This document shows positions 51,214-61,827 of a DNA stretch of 64,000 bases, piece after piece. The stretch's first letter is position 1. The number at the start of each line of letters is the position of its first letter. The DNA comes from Pseudomonadaceae bacterium SI-3 (lineage in GTDB: Bacteria > Pseudomonadota > Gammaproteobacteria > Pseudomonadales > Pseudomonadaceae): NCBI GenBank assembly GCA_004010935.1, contig CP026511.1, positions 186,001 through 250,000 of the forward strand, given 5' to 3'. A model generated the notes under the pieces. That model worked only from the letters and a program-made list of their open reading frames with translations. It searched no databases and had not been told where the DNA came from. The translations under genes were made by a program, and so were the position numbers.

Positions 51214-52410
51214 ATGCTGAAGAAAATTCCTGCCGATGCGGTGCGCTTAGGCATGTATCTCCACGCATTCGAAGGCAGCTGGCTTTCGCATCCGTTCTGG
51301 AAAAATAAGTTCATCCTCGACGATCCTGTAGATGTGCAGCGTCTGCGCCAGAGCGGGCTGTTGGCCGTTTGGATCGATACCAGCAAGGGCGTCGATGTCG
51401 TCGATCCGGCGGTGGTGCTTTCCACGCCGGCCTCGACTCCTCCGCCTGAAGCGCCTACCGCTCCGGTCGTGGCGCGCTGCAGTGCGCGTGATGAACTGCA
51501 GCGAGCTGCCCGCGTGCTCAACCGTTCGAAGAAGGCGATCACCGAACTCTTCAACGAGGCACGGCTGGGCAATGCGATCAACGTCGAAAGCTGCCTGCCA
51601 CTGGTGGCGGAGATCAGCGACTCGTTGGTGCGCAACAGCTCGGCGTTGATCGGCCTGGCGCGGCTCAAGCACAAGGACGAATACACCTACATGCACTCGG
51701 TGGCCGTCTGCGCATTGATGGTATCGCTGGCTCGGCAGCTCGGCCTGAGCGAAGACCTCGTGCGTGAGGCCGGCCTGGCGGGGTTGTTACACGACGTGGG
51801 CAAGATGGCCATGCCAGTGGAGGTACTGAACAAACCCGGCAGCCTGACCGATGCCGAATACGCCGTGATGCGCAGCCACCCCGAGCGGGGGCATGCGCTG
51901 CTGCTGGCAGCAGGATCAATTCCCGCATCCGCACTGGACGTCTGCTTGCACCACCATGAAAAATCCGACGGCAGCGGCTATCCGCATCGCTTGCAAGGCG
52001 AGGCCATCAGCCTGTTCGCGCGGATGGGTGCGGTCTGCGATGTATACGACGCCATCACCTCCAACCGTCCTTATAAGAAGGCATGGAACCCGGCGGAGTC
52101 GCTGGCCCGCATGGCGCAATGGACTGGCCACTTCGATATCCAAGTGTTTCACGCCTTCGTACGTTCGGTGGGCATCTATCCGCTCGGCTCCTTGGTGCGG
52201 CTGGAATCCGGCCGGCTCGGTGTGGTGATCGACCAGCACCCAGAAAAACTCACCGAACCGCTGGTGCGGGTGTTCTTCTCGGCGAAGGCCAAGGCCCCAA
52301 TCCAGCAGCTGGACCTGGATCTCTCTCGGCCGGGTGCGAATGACCGCATCGTGGGCCGGGAGGACCCTGCTCAGTGGGGCTTCGGCAACCTCGATGACTT
52401 CTGGCGGTAG
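51214..52410 (+). CDS. HD-GYP domain c-di-GMP phosphodiesterase
   Basis: The 398 aa have an N-terminal DUF3391 domain (LKKIPADAVRLGMYLHAFEGSWLSHPFW) and an HD-GYP domain (about 145-330). Metal-binding residues include His193-Asp194 in LLHDVGKMAMP and HHEKSDGSGYP, with an intact GYP (255-257), then FARMGAVCDVYDAITSNRPYK. Intact signatures predict c-di-GMP hydrolysis, which would favour motility over biofilm; a link with the lateral flagella is possible but not shown by gene context. Confidence 0.9.
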   Translation: MLKKIPADAVRLGMYLHAFEGSWLSHPFWKNKFILDDPVDVQRLRQSGLLAVWIDTSKGVDVVDPAVVLSTPASTPPPEAPTAPVVARCSARDELQRAARVLNRSKKAITELFNEARLGNAINVESCLPLVAEISDSLVRNSSALIGLARLKHKDEYTYMHSVAVCALMVSLARQLGLSEDLVREAGLAGLLHDVGKMAMPVEVLNKPGSLTDAEYAVMRSHPERGHALLLAAGSIPASALDVCLHHHEKSDGSGYPHRLQGEAISLFARMGAVCDVYDAITSNRPYKKAWNPAESLARMAQWTGHFDIQVFHAFVRSVGIYPLGSLVRLESGRLGVVIDQHPEKLTEPLVRVFFSAKAKAPIQQLDLDLSRPGANDRIVGREDPAQWGFGNLDDFWR

Positions 52411-52787
52411 GCCGGTCATGCCGGGCTTGGAGGCCCTCGACCAGATCCGTCGGGAGCGTCGGATGCGACGGCGGAGGCTCGGACGGCCGCTGTGGGTCGC
52501 GCCAGGCGGCTTGCTGCGCTATCATTCGCGGCCTGTTTTCAGCGGCTTCGAGCTGTCGAAGCCCGCCACCGAATAAGTTCTGTCGCATGATCTGGCTGCC
52601 CAGTCCGCCTTAGCGCAATGCCCCGCCCCGTCTCGCCGCGATCGCCTGTAATCGGATGCGGGTGAACACGGCTGCGCGCCACGTCGCATGTGCGCGAATC
52701 GCACGTTAATCGAATTCAGAAACTAGCCTTGTATCAACCGCGTGCCGCCTCCGGCCTGCCGGCGATGCCTTTGCTCCGGAAATCACC
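52411..52787. other. Gap without recognised gene
   Basis: These 377 bp between the HD-GYP and SulP genes contain no REP and no convincing open frame. The last part is less GC-rich (near 52710-52735) and probably holds the SulP promoter. Confidence 0.4.
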
Positions 52788-54275
52788 ATGCTTCATTCAC
52801 TGAAACAAAACTGGTTCTGCAACATTCGTGGCGACGTGCTCGCCGGTCTCGTCGTAGCCCTGGCATTGATTCCGGAAGCGATCGCCTTCTCGATCATCGC
52901 TGGGGTCGACCCACGCGTCGGCCTCTATGCCTCCTTCTGCATCGCCGTGGTGATTGCCTTCGTGGGTGGCCGCCCGGGCATGATTTCCGCCGCCACCGGG
53001 GCGATGGCGCTGCTGATGGTGACGCTGGTGCGCGAGCACGGCCTGCAATACCTGCTGGCGGCGACGCTGCTCTGCGGCGTGTTGCAGATCGGCGCCGGCT
53101 ATCTGCGCCTCGGCTCGCTGATGCGCTTTGTCTCGCGCTCGGTGGTCACCGGCTTCGTCAACGCCCTGGCGATTCTGATCTTCATGGCGCAGCTGCCGGA
53201 GCTGATGAACGTCACCTGGCACGTCTACGCCATGACTGCGGCAGGCCTGGGTATCATCTACCTGTTCCCCTACGTGCCGACGATCGGCCGGATCATCCCG
53301 TCGCCGCTTGTCTGCATCCTCTCGATGACTGCAGTCGCTGTGTACTTTGGCTTGGATATCCGCACCGTGGCTGACATGGGCGATCTGCCGGATACGCTGC
53401 CGATTTTCCTCTGGCCCGAAGTGCCGCTGAATTTCGAGACCCTCGCGATCATCTTCCCGTACTCGGCCGCATTGGCCGTGGTCGGCCTGCTGGAGTCGCT
53501 GATGACGGCGACCATCGTGGACGACCTCACCGACACTGGCAGCGACAAGAACCGCGAGTGCAAAGGCCAGGGCGTCGCCAACATCGTCTCTGGCATGTTC
53601 GGTGGTATGGCCGGCTGCGCGATGATCGGCCAGTCGGTGATTAACGTGAAATCCGGCGGCCGCACCCGGCTGTCGACCCTGATCGCCGGCGTCGTGCTGC
53701 TGCTGATGGTGGTGTTCTTGAGCGACTGGGTCGGCCAGATACCCATGGCGGCGCTGGTGGCCGTGATGATCATGGTCTCCATCGGCACCTTCAGCTGGGA
53801 TTCGCTGCGCAACCTGAAACGCTACCCGCTGTCGACCAACATCGTGATGGTGGTCACCGTGGTGGTGGTGGTCTTCACCCACAACCTCGCGTACGGCGTG
53901 CTGGCGGGTGTGCTGCTGGCGGCGCTGTTCTTCGCCAACAAGGTCGGCCACTACCTGCGTATCGATTCGCAACTGGACGCCGACGGCAACCAGCGTACCT
54001 ACCGAGTGGTGGGCCAGGTGTTCTTCAGCTCGTCCGACAAATTCACCGCCGCGTTCGACTTCAAGGAAGCGCTTTCCCGCGTCATCATCGACCTGACCCA
54101 TGCGCATTTCTGGGACATCACCGCGGTTGCCGCGCTTGATAAGGTCGTCGTCAAACTCCGTCGTGAGGGTTCCGATGTCCAAGTGCTAGGGTTGAACGAA
54201 GCCAGCGCGACCATCGTCGACCGCTTCGGTGTACATGACAAACCCGAAGCCATCGACGAGCTGATGAGCCACTGA
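52788..54275 (+). CDS. SulP family inorganic anion transporter
   Basis: A 495-aa SulP/SLC26 transporter with 11-12 membrane segments. Typical motifs are [33 protein letters not shown] near the N-terminus, [16 protein letters not shown], and [40 protein letters not shown] domain ends the protein (about 400-495; [23 protein letters not shown]). SulP substrates include sulfate, bicarbonate and dicarboxylates, and sequence alone does not tell which. A tandem Usp protein follows after 14 bp. Confidence 0.92.
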   Translation: MLHSLKQNWFCNIRGDVLAGLVVALALIPEAIAFSIIAGVDPRVGLYASFCIAVVIAFVGGRPGMISAATGAMALLMVTLVREHGLQYLLAATLLCGVLQIGAGYLRLGSLMRFVSRSVVTGFVNALAILIFMAQLPELMNVTWHVYAMTAAGLGIIYLFPYVPTIGRIIPSPLVCILSMTAVAVYFGLDIRTVADMGDLPDTLPIFLWPEVPLNFETLAIIFPYSAALAVVGLLESLMTATIVDDLTDTGSDKNRECKGQGVANIVSGMFGGMAGCAMIGQSVINVKSGGRTRLSTLIAGVVLLLMVVFLSDWVGQIPMAALVAVMIMVSIGTFSWDSLRNLKRYPLSTNIVMVVTVVVVVFTHNLAYGVLAGVLLAALFFANKVGHYLRIDSQLDADGNQRTYRVVGQVFFSSSDKFTAAFDFKEALSRVIIDLTHAHFWDITAVAALDKVVVKLRREGSDVQVLGLNEASATIVDRFGVHDKPEAIDELMSH

Positions 54276-54289
54276 CCAGGAGCACAACA

Positions 54290-55141
54290 ATGAACAACGT
54301 ATTGGCTTGCATCGACGGTTCCCCACAAGCTGCGGCCGTCTGCGATTGCGCCGCCTGGGCCAGCCTGCAGCTGGATGCACCGTTGACCTTGCTGCATGTG
54401 CTCGACCAGCAGCAGTACCCGGCAGCCGGCAACCTCAGCGGCATCATCGGCCTCGGTAGCCGTGAGTACCTGCTCGAAGAACTCGCCGCGCTGGACGAGA
54501 AGCGCAGCAAGCTGGCGCTCGAGGAAGGCCGGATGATGCTCGACTCAGCCAAGCAGCGCGTCGTGACTGCCGGGGTGATGCAACCTGACGTCCGCCAGCG
54601 CCATGGCGACCTAGTGGAAAGTCTGCGCGAGCTGGAGTCCGACACGCGCCTGCTGGTGATCGGCAAGCAGGGTGAGGACAGCGGCACCGACCTGCAGCTC
54701 ATCGGCAGCCAGCTGGAAAGCGTGATTCGTACCTTGCACCGGCCGATGCTGGTCACCCCCGCGAGCTTCTCTGTGCCCAACAGCGTCATGCTCGCGTTCG
54801 ATGGCAGCGCTACCACCCGCAAGGGCGTAGAAATGCTGGCCTCCAGTCCGCTGTTCAAAGGCATACCGATCCATCTGGTGATGGTCGGTGAGGATACCGG
54901 CGACAGCCGCGCACTGTTGGAGTCCGCGCGCGATGCGCTGACGGCGGCAGGCTTCGAAGTGCACATCGCGATTCGTGCCGGCGAAGTAGGACCGACCTTG
55001 CATGCCTACCAGGCCGAACATGGCATCGGGCTGCTGGTGATGGGCGCTTATGGGCACTCACGGATTCGCCAGTTCCTCGTTGGCAGTACGACCACCAGCA
55101 TGATTCGCTCGACCACCACGCCACTGCTGCTGTTGCGCTGA
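54290..55141 (+). CDS. Tandem universal stress protein
   Basis: A 283-aa protein with two UspA domains (about 1-145 and 155-283). The second has the ATP-binding-type end GLLVMGAYGHSRIRQFLVGSTTTSMIRSTTTPLLLLR. It starts 14 bp after the SulP gene behind AGGAG, so the pair is probably one transcript; SulP-Usp pairing recurs in proteobacteria and suggests a regulatory link. The biochemical role is unknown. Confidence 0.9.
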   Translation: MNNVLACIDGSPQAAAVCDCAAWASLQLDAPLTLLHVLDQQQYPAAGNLSGIIGLGSREYLLEELAALDEKRSKLALEEGRMMLDSAKQRVVTAGVMQPDVRQRHGDLVESLRELESDTRLLVIGKQGEDSGTDLQLIGSQLESVIRTLHRPMLVTPASFSVPNSVMLAFDGSATTRKGVEMLASSPLFKGIPIHLVMVGEDTGDSRALLESARDALTAAGFEVHIAIRAGEVGPTLHAYQAEHGIGLLVMGAYGHSRIRQFLVGSTTTSMIRSTTTPLLLLR

Positions 55142-55294
55142 ATTGGCGTTATGCCGCCAGTAAGGCAGGCGTCTTACCGCCAGGGCAGGCCCCGTTTCGC
55201 CAGTTGACCGGTGTGGTGCCGGAACAGATAGATGCAGCCGGGTCTGGCTGTCGCATGAAGCATGCGAGCAATCAACCGACTTGCCTGAAATAAG

Positions 55295-55321
55295 AAGCCC
55301 ACCGTTGCTCGGTGGGCTTTG
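55295..55321. terminator. Terminator between convergent usp and cfa-like genes
   Basis: AAGCCCACCG-N5-CGGTGGGCTT is a 10-bp perfect stem followed by TTTG on the plus strand and an A/T-rich flank on the other. It lies 154 bp after the Usp stop and 31 bp past the stop of the opposing methyltransferase gene. Confidence 0.85.
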
Positions 55322-55351
55322 TCATTGGCCACGGCGCGGCGCGGGCATTCG

Positions 55352-56533
55352 TTAACGGTAGATGTCTGCCCGCGACCAAGGCAATTCATGGCCGCCATCA
55401 GGCAAGGGTTTACTTGCCAGGATCTGATGCAGGTTGATCCAGTTGCGGCGAAAGCCATAGGCACAGCCTGCCAGATACACCCGCCAGATGCGCAAGGCGC
55501 GGTCTGGAACTATCCGCTGCGCCTCTTGCAAGCTCGATTCCAACCGCTCGCTCCAGAACTGCAGGGTACGTGCGTAATGCAGGCGCAGGCTCTCCACATC
55601 GACGATTTCAAGCCCTGATTCGCTGATGCAGGCACCGATGCTCGTCAAATGCGGCAGCTCGCCGTGGGGGAACACGTATTGGTCGATGAACTCGCCCGCG
55701 CCATGGGAAACCGGCCGGCCATCGGTGTGCCGTGAGGTGATGCCATGGTTGAGGACCAAGCCGCCTGGGCGAACCACCGCGGACAGCTGTTGGCAATACA
55801 GCGGCATATTGGCGTGCCCGACATGCTCGAACATGCCGACACTGACTACCTTGTCGAACTGTCCTTCCTGGGGTAAATCTCGATAGTCCATCAGCTCAAT
55901 CTGGACTCGATCTTCCAGCCCCTCGGCCGCGACCCGTTCACGCCCGAGCTTCAGCTGTTCAGCGCTGAGCGTTATGCCGAGCACCTGTGCCCCGTATTCA
56001 CGAGCTGCAAACCGCGCCAGCCCACCCCAGCCACAACCGACATCCAGCAGCCGATCGCCGGGCTGCAGGCGCAACTTGCGACACAGGTGCCGGAGCTTGG
56101 CCTGCTGCGCCTGATCGAGGTCTTCGCTGCCCGTCTCGAAATAGCCGCAGGAGTAGACCATGTCGCGGTCGAGCCAGAGCTGATAGAACTCGTTGGACAG
56201 GTCGTAGTGATAGGAAATCGCCTCGGCGTCAGTGGCCTTGTCATGGGCTTCACGCACCGGCAGCTGCGAATGTTGGTCGCCCAGTGCCCGGCTGATCTCG
56301 TCGCCGATGCGGATCACCTCTTCCAGCGGGCCGTGAAGATCGACTTTTCCTTCGACGTAAGCGCCGCCAAGCAAGGCCAGGCTGGGGTGGGCCAGCTGCG
56401 GAATCAGGTTGGGATCCTTGATCTCCAGTGTCACGCTGGGTGCGGGCCCGAGATCGATCTCATTGCCGTCCCAGAGCCGCAGACGCAACGGCAACTCCAA
56501 TTCTCGCAAGGTAGGAAGCAATGTGGCCAACAT
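55352..56533 (-). CDS. Cyclopropane fatty acid synthase-like methyltransferase
   Basis: A 393-aa SAM-dependent methyltransferase of the CFA synthase family. The start is the ATG giving MLATLLPTLRELELP, preceded by AGGAGAA; an upstream ATG at 56560 lacks a site. Motifs are AISYHYDLSNEFYQLWLDRDMVYSCGYF, the SAM-binding LLDVGCGWGGLARFAA, and VSVGMFEHVGHANMPLYCQQ. Such enzymes add a methylene bridge to unsaturated phospholipid chains, usually protecting membranes in stationary phase. Related branches modify other lipids, so the exact product is not certain. Confidence 0.9.
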   Translation of the reverse strand: MLATLLPTLRELELPLRLRLWDGNEIDLGPAPSVTLEIKDPNLIPQLAHPSLALLGGAYVEGKVDLHGPLEEVIRIGDEISRALGDQHSQLPVREAHDKATDAEAISYHYDLSNEFYQLWLDRDMVYSCGYFETGSEDLDQAQQAKLRHLCRKLRLQPGDRLLDVGCGWGGLARFAAREYGAQVLGITLSAEQLKLGRERVAAEGLEDRVQIELMDYRDLPQEGQFDKVVSVGMFEHVGHANMPLYCQQLSAVVRPGGLVLNHGITSRHTDGRPVSHGAGEFIDQYVFPHGELPHLTSIGACISESGLEIVDVESLRLHYARTLQFWSERLESSLQEAQRIVPDRALRIWRVYLAGCAYGFRRNWINLHQILASKPLPDGGHELPWSRADIYR

Positions 56534-56803
56534 GCTCGTTCTCCTGGATTTGGCGTGCATGAAAGCCTAGCCCAGCTTTTTTCCGCTTGCGCTCCATCGG
56601 CCGATGGTTTCGGCTATCGGGAGATGGACGGAAGTGATTCGAGCAATGTTAGGAGTGACGGCTGTATGCGAAAGCCTTCGCCCCAGATGCAGTGGGCTTT
56701 GCAGGCGGTAACCTGTCGCTAGAGCGACAGCGATAAACCTGTTTCGTGTACTCCTGTTGGAAACTACGGCCTGTTTGGCGTGCGAACAATAAAAGGCAAA
56801 GTG

Positions 56804-57016
56804 ATGACCGATTTCGACTGGCATAGCGATTCGATAACGAACGAAACAGTGGTGAACGCTAGCTATAGAAACACGCAGAACGTACGAAGGTTCATGGCCG
56901 AGGCTTGCGGGCCCGATTTCAAGTTCGACCGGGATTTTATGGGCTGGATAAAGGATGGAACATCCAAAACCATGGGGCAGGTGGCCAGCGAGTGGCTGCG
57001 GCGTCATGAGCGCTGA
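56804..57016 (+). CDS. Small DUF6434-like protein
   Basis: The ATG giving MTDFDWHSDSITNETVVN yields 70 aa. The sequence resembles a small family of unknown function (DUF6434): a conserved FDWHSDSIT start, YRNTQNVRRFM and a C-terminal WIKDGTSKTMGQVASEWLRR helix. It is monocistronic and converges on the tRNA-Sec gene, from which it is 33 bp away. Confidence 0.75.
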   Translation: MTDFDWHSDSITNETVVNASYRNTQNVRRFMAEACGPDFKFDRDFMGWIKDGTSKTMGQVASEWLRRHER

Positions 57017-57049
57017 CGCGCTGCCCGGCTAACGAGGCTGCTTCGAAGA

Positions 57050-57145
57050 TGGCGGAAGGCAGTGGGAGTCGAACCCACCCAGGAACGGCTGCCGCCCCCA
57101 ACCGGGTTTGAAGCCCGGCCGCACCACCGGGTGCGATTGCCTTCC
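57050..57145 (-). tRNA. selC: tRNA-Sec (anticodon TCA)
   Basis: The reverse complement begins GGAAGGCAATCGCACC and ends CACTGCCTTCCGCCA, 96 nt with an encoded CCA and discriminator G. It has the selenocysteine hallmarks: an 8-bp acceptor stem (GGAAGGCA/TGCCTTCC), a long variable arm, the GTTCGACTC T-loop, and TCA in the loop CTTCAAA between CCGGG and CCCGG. It lies directly downstream of selB on the same strand. Confidence 0.97.
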
Positions 57146-57177
57146 GAGAAATTGACCTGGTCATCGTGTGCGACAGC

Positions 57178-59094
57178 CTACCTGAGCTCAGTGTCCGAGG
57201 CCAAGGCGCTGTCGCGTCGCACCTTGCGTTCGTTGCCGAACCGACGGGTAAGGCCGATGCGGTCGAAATGTTCGAGCAGTTGAATGCTGCGTTTACGGCC
57301 CAGCTGGATCTGGTCGCGGAAGGCGGCGGCGCGGATCACGCCGGACTGGCGCTCCATGTCCAGTACCTGGCTGGCCAGTTGGCGGATCGTCGCATCGGGG
57401 TAGAAGAGGTCTTTGACGACCTGCTGCAACTCGCCGATGCGCGACAGCTTGCGCAGCAGGTGCCGGATGCGGTCCTCCTCGACATCCAGCGCGCTGGCCA
57501 GGTCGCGGACCCAGGGCGGGTTGAAACGCGCCGCTTCGAGCAATGGCCAGAGCCGGGCCTTCAGGGCTTCTTCTTCCTCGCTCAGGCGAACCCGGTGTCC
57601 GGGGAGGTGCAGCCACGGGCCGCTGGCTTCGATGGTGCCAACCGCCAGCAGGCTTTCCAGCAGTGCCAGGTAGGCCGGTCGCTCAAGCTGAGGTAGGGCG
57701 TAGCGGCGCAGGCGATCACGATCCGGCCCAAGCTCGTCCGGCTGGGTTTCGTGAAAGCGTTGCAGAGCCGCTACCAGGCTTTGACCGAGGTAATCCCAGG
57801 TGCCGCGTTCGAACAGCCTCGGGCCCAGCCGCGTATCAATCTCCAGCGCTTCGTCTGGCAGCCGCCAGGTCTGCCGGGGACGATTGAATTGCCGCTCCAG
57901 CAAGGCGGGGTCCAAACCGTTGAGGGCGCTTGGCAGCAGCCCCGGCAAAATGTCTTCCAGAGTGTCGCCAGCCAGCGCGCGCAGCACCGCAAGGCGGGCC
58001 TGACGGTGTCGATTGCGTGGCGGTGCGGAAGGGTCGAGGACGCGGCCGCCGCCAAGGGTGCGCTGGGCGGATTGATCGCGCAGCACCACGCGGTCGCCAT
58101 GCACCGCATGCGCGGGCGCATTGAGCAGCAACTGCGCATGCACGTGCCCACCGGGAGCCAGACATTCGCCTTCTAGCAGGGCGATACGGCCGGTCACATC
58201 TTGGGCGCCAAGGTGGACGTGTACCGGTGTCCAGTGGCGCAGCTCACGGGTTTCGCTGGGAAGGAGCGTGAATTCGATGTCGATACGCTGGCTTCCGGCC
58301 TGCAGCTCGGGCGTTACCAGCCAATCGCCGCGCCTGATATCAGCTACCGAGAGCCGCTCACCGCTGAGGTTGAGGGCGACGCGCTGGCCAGCCTTAGCCT
58401 CCTGGGCCTTCTGATTCTGCGCATGCAGCCCGCGGACGCGGACCTTGCGGCCGGATGGCCCCAGACTCAGTTCGTCACCCACCTTGACGCGACCTGCGAA
58501 GGCGGTGCCGGTCACGACCACGCCAGCGCCAGTCACGCTGAACGCCCGGTCGATGGAGAGGCGGAAATGCCCTTCTTCGCGGCGCGCGCGCACTTCGCTG
58601 GCCTGCTCGAGCAACTGGGCGCGAAGCGCGTCAATGCCTTCGCCGGACACGCTGGACACTGGAAGGATCGGCGCGCCGCAGAGCGGCCCAGGCTCCAGCA
58701 GTGCTTCGACTTGCAGCTGCACTTCGGCGATGCGCGATGGCTCGACCCGGTCAATTTTGGTCAGTGCCACCAATGCCCGGCGGATGCCCAGCAGCTCGAC
58801 GATCGCCAGGTGCTCGCGGGTCTGCGGCATCACGCCGTCATCTGCGGCGACGACCAGCAGCACGCAGTCGATACCGCAGGCGCCGGCGAGCATGTTGTGG
58901 ACGAAGCGTTCATGACCGGGCACGTCGATGAAACCGGTCAGGTCGGGTTCGCCCAGCGAGGCGTAAAGGTAGCCAAGATCGATGGTAATGCCGCGCAGAC
59001 GTTCTTCCTGGCGCCGGTCGCCGGCCTGCCCGGTCAACGCCTGGAGCAGGGCCGTCTTGCCATGGTCGATGTGTCCCGCGGTGCCGATGATCAT
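57178..59094 (-). CDS. selB: Selenocysteine-specific elongation factor SelB
   Basis: SelB delivers Sec-tRNA to UGA codons carrying a SECIS hairpin. The 638 aa contain the GTPase domain ([46 protein letters not shown]), EF-Tu-like domains 2 and 3, and C-terminal winged helices that bind SECIS RNA (from about residue 380; [28 protein letters not shown]). It overlaps selA by 4 bp. Together with selA and selC it supplies the decoding machinery; no selenoprotein gene was seen in the window. Confidence 0.96.
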   Translation of the reverse strand: MIIGTAGHIDHGKTALLQALTGQAGDRRQEERLRGITIDLGYLYASLGEPDLTGFIDVPGHERFVHNMLAGACGIDCVLLVVAADDGVMPQTREHLAIVELLGIRRALVALTKIDRVEPSRIAEVQLQVEALLEPGPLCGAPILPVSSVSGEGIDALRAQLLEQASEVRARREEGHFRLSIDRAFSVTGAGVVVTGTAFAGRVKVGDELSLGPSGRKVRVRGLHAQNQKAQEAKAGQRVALNLSGERLSVADIRRGDWLVTPELQAGSQRIDIEFTLLPSETRELRHWTPVHVHLGAQDVTGRIALLEGECLAPGGHVHAQLLLNAPAHAVHGDRVVLRDQSAQRTLGGGRVLDPSAPPRNRHRQARLAVLRALAGDTLEDILPGLLPSALNGLDPALLERQFNRPRQTWRLPDEALEIDTRLGPRLFERGTWDYLGQSLVAALQRFHETQPDELGPDRDRLRRYALPQLERPAYLALLESLLAVGTIEASGPWLHLPGHRVRLSEEEEALKARLWPLLEAARFNPPWVRDLASALDVEEDRIRHLLRKLSRIGELQQVVKDLFYPDATIRQLASQVLDMERQSGVIRAAAFRDQIQLGRKRSIQLLEHFDRIGLTRRFGNERKVRRDSALASDTELR

Positions 59095-60500
59095 GATGCC
59101 AGCGCCTGCTCGAGGTGCGGCAGCTGGGCGAGAAATGCCGGCTCGTCATCCAGCTGGCGCAGGTCGAGCCAGAGCGCGTCGTCGGCGACTCGACCCAGAA
59201 TCGGGATCGGCAGGTCACGCAGTGCCTCTTCTAACAGCCGCAGGCTGCGGCCGCGCAGACGCCTGGGCTGGTGCGGGCGAATGCACAAGGCGGCGCTCGG
59301 CAGGCGCGCCACGGGTTGTGCACCACTGCCGATCATGCCGAGGGCGTCTTCAACCGCGACCTGCCAGGACTCGCCCAAGGCGCCGGTCAGCGCCGGTGCC
59401 AGGCGTTCGGCCTGGGTGCGGATGTCCGGCTGCGGACGGCTGAGCAGACGCAGGCTGGTCAGTCGTTCACCGAGGCGATCCGGATCGCGATAGAGGTTGA
59501 GCACCGCTTCCAGTGCGGCGAGGGTCAGCTTATCGACGCGCAGGGCGCGCTTGAGCGGATTTTTCTTGATCTTCTGGATCAGCTCGCGGCTGCCGACGAT
59601 CAGCCCTGATTGCGGGCCGCCGAGCAGCTTGTCGCCGCTGAAGGTGACGATGTCGGCACCGTCGCGCAGGGCTTCCTGCACGGTGGGCTCCCTGGGCAGG
59701 CCCCAGCGCGAAAGGTCGACCAGGCTGCCGCTGCCGAGGTCTTCTAGTAGCGGCAGATCGTGCGCACGGGCAATCTGTGCCAGCTCGGCGGTAGCGACGC
59801 TGGCGGTAAAGCCCTGCACGCTGTAATTGCTGGTGTGCACGCGCATCAACAACCCACTGCGGGGGTTAATCGCGGCTTCGTAATCCTTGGCGTGGGTGCG
59901 GTTGGTGGTACCCACTTCGTGCAGCTTCACGCCGGCGCGGGCCATGATGTCCGGGATGCGAAAGGCGCCGCCGATCTCGATCAGCTCGCCGCGGGAAATG
60001 ATGCCTTCCTTGCGTGCGCCAAGGCTGTTCAGCGCAAGCAGCACGGCGGCGGCGTTGTTGTTCACCACGGTGACGGCTTCAGCGCCGGTCAATTCGCGGA
60101 TCAGGCCTTCGATGAGGTCGTCGCGGTCGCCGCGCTTGCCCGTGGCCAGGTCGAACTCCAGGTTCAGCGGATAGCGCGCCGCCAGAGTGATCGCCTCGAT
60201 GGCTTCATCCGGCAACAGCGCGCGGCCGAGGTTGGTGTGCAGCACCGTGCCAGTCAGGTTAAAGACGCGGCGCACTCGGCTGCGGTGCTGATTGGCGAGA
60301 CGTTCGCCCGCGCGGCCTGCAAGCACTGCTTCGGACAGCTCCAGTGCCGCCAGCTGACCGTGGCGGGCCGGTTCTCGCAATTCATCGAGCAGATCGCGCA
60401 GGGTGCCGAGCAGGGCGTCGCGGCCGTAACGCTGTTGCAGTGGCGCACAGGCGGGAGCGCGCAGCAGCTTGTCGACGGAAGGTAGGCGAACGCTATTCAT
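59091..60500 (-). CDS. selA: L-seryl-tRNA(Sec) selenium transferase SelA
   Basis: SelA is a PLP enzyme that converts Ser-tRNA(Sec) to Sec-tRNA(Sec) with selenophosphate. The 469 aa match bacterial SelA, with the N-terminal region ([30 protein letters not shown]), [40 protein letters not shown] and the PLP-lysine segment [17 protein letters not shown]. It is first in selA-selB(-selC). Confidence 0.97.
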   Translation of the reverse strand: MNSVRLPSVDKLLRAPACAPLQQRYGRDALLGTLRDLLDELREPARHGQLAALELSEAVLAGRAGERLANQHRSRVRRVFNLTGTVLHTNLGRALLPDEAIEAITLAARYPLNLEFDLATGKRGDRDDLIEGLIRELTGAEAVTVVNNNAAAVLLALNSLGARKEGIISRGELIEIGGAFRIPDIMARAGVKLHEVGTTNRTHAKDYEAAINPRSGLLMRVHTSNYSVQGFTASVATAELAQIARAHDLPLLEDLGSGSLVDLSRWGLPREPTVQEALRDGADIVTFSGDKLLGGPQSGLIVGSRELIQKIKKNPLKRALRVDKLTLAALEAVLNLYRDPDRLGERLTSLRLLSRPQPDIRTQAERLAPALTGALGESWQVAVEDALGMIGSGAQPVARLPSAALCIRPHQPRRLRGRSLRLLEEALRDLPIPILGRVADDALWLDLRQLDDEPAFLAQLPHLEQALAS

Positions 60501-60816
60501 CGTGGGTGTACCCAGTACTGGCGTGCGGTGAACACATCGCTCTGGCTACAGCAGTGGCGCCAACCCTTGTTTCGATGCTGCCTGACACGCAGGACCTCTC
60601 GACTATTGCTGTTATGCGAACAGCATAGACGTCCATTTGCTGGCAGGGTTCAGATGGCCTCGCCAGGATGGGCAAGGGTTGGAACCGGTGGGGGTGTGTT
60701 GAATAGGTGTGCCGACAGGCGCTGTAGGGCCGGCTCTATTCAGCCATGGGCGCGGTCGGGGAGGGCTGCTCGACGCCTGCCGGTTCGTTGCGCTCAGGAA
60801 GCAAAGCAAGCGCGCA
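60501..60816. other. Leader region of selA
   Basis: No gene is supported in this 316-bp stretch. It lies between selA and the terminator of the next minus-strand gene and should contain the selA promoter; no consensus was recognised by eye. Confidence 0.4.
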
Positions 60817-60850
60817 ATAAAAAGCCCCGCCAGTGCGGCGGGGCTTTTAT
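60817..60850 (-). terminator. Rho-independent terminator after the Tim44-domain gene
   Basis: ATAAAAAGCCCCGCC-AGTGC-GGCGGGGCTTTTAT gives a strong GC stem with T-runs on both strands, 42 bp past the stop of the minus-strand Tim44 gene. It separates that gene from the sel operon. Confidence 0.92.
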
Positions 60851-60891
60851 CAAACGACTCTGTGCGTAGCAGAGTCGCGTCAAACCTCAAC

Positions 60892-61737
60892 TCAGGCGTT
60901 CTGGCGGATACCGGCCACCAGCCAAGGCTGGTTCTCGCCCTGTGCACGCTCCATGCGCCAGCTCTCGCTGAACGGCTCGCCCTGGTCGAAGCGTGAGTTC
61001 TTCGACACGCCTACGAAGGTCAGGGTGGCGACGGTCTTGTCGGCCTGATCATCGACGCCATCGAGCTGAATCTGCAGGTCGTCAACGTAGGTGGATTGAT
61101 AGGCATCGCCGATCTCGGCACGTTCGCGCTGGAGGAATTCGAACAGCTGCGGCGTGACGAACTCGCTGATCTTGTCCATCTCGTTGGCATCCCAGTGCTG
61201 CTGCAGCGAGATGAAATGTTCGCGGGCGGCTGCCACGAAGTTCTGCTCGTTGAACCAGGCCGGTGCAATGATCACCGGTGCGGCAGCCGGACGTGCAGCG
61301 CTAGCGCCGCCGAAAATCGATTGCTGGGCAGGCATTTCGCGCTGCATCGGTGCGTTTCCGTGTCCAGCCATGACCGGTTGCTGCTGGCGACGACGCGCCG
61401 CAAGGAATCGGAACAACAGGAAGGCGATGCCGCCGAAGATCAGGATGTCCATGAACTGGATGCCTTCGAAGCCATCTCCCATGAACATCGAAGCCAACAG
61501 GCCACCTGCGGCGAGACCGGCCAGCGGGCCGAGCCAACGCGACGCGCCACTGGCAGCTGCGGGAGTTTGACGGCCAGCCTGGTTGGGCGCCGCCTGAGTT
61601 TGTTGGGGTGCCTGGCGAGTCTGATGGCTGGGCGCCGAGCCGAAGCTCTTGCCGCCGCCGAAACGCTTGGCGTGGACGTCAAGGCTGAAGGTCAGGCTGA
61701 TACACAGCGCCATGAATATGCTGAGCACACGTTGCAT
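60892..61737 (-). CDS. Tim44-domain exported/membrane protein
   Basis: I start at the ATG giving MQRVLSIFMALCISL, for 281 aa. An N-terminal signal peptide (to about LDVHA) is followed by a Gln/Pro/Ala-rich linker, a membrane stretch (about 70-115; GPLAGLAAGGLLASMF and MDILIFGGIAFLLFRFLAARR) and a C-terminal Tim44-like domain (about 150-280; FNEQNFVAAAREHFISLQQHWDANEMDKISEFVTPQLFEFL). Bacterial Tim44-like proteins are membrane-associated, and their role is unclear. Single-gene transcript. Confidence 0.85.
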   Translation of the reverse strand: MQRVLSIFMALCISLTFSLDVHAKRFGGGKSFGSAPSHQTRQAPQQTQAAPNQAGRQTPAAASGASRWLGPLAGLAAGGLLASMFMGDGFEGIQFMDILIFGGIAFLLFRFLAARRRQQQPVMAGHGNAPMQREMPAQQSIFGGASAARPAAAPVIIAPAWFNEQNFVAAAREHFISLQQHWDANEMDKISEFVTPQLFEFLQRERAEIGDAYQSTYVDDLQIQLDGVDDQADKTVATLTFVGVSKNSRFDQGEPFSESWRMERAQGENQPWLVAGIRQNA

Positions 61738-61827
61738 TTGGTATTCCTGAGTAATGAACAAACTGAGCGGATGGTGCACGGCCCGGCGCGGGCGCGCCAG
61801 TTGTAGAGTGTTTCGGGCTTTTGCTTC

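Noticed and set aside
52411..52787. Possible small genes in the HD-GYP to SulP gap
   Set aside because: Several short frames exist, but they are Arg-rich, unanchored by ribosome-binding sites, and overlap one another in different frames.
57050..57145. Genomic island attachment at tRNA-Sec
   Set aside because: selC is a known integration hotspot, but no integrase, direct repeat of the tRNA end or mobile gene lies next to it, and the flanking genes (selB, a small DUF gene) look ordinary.
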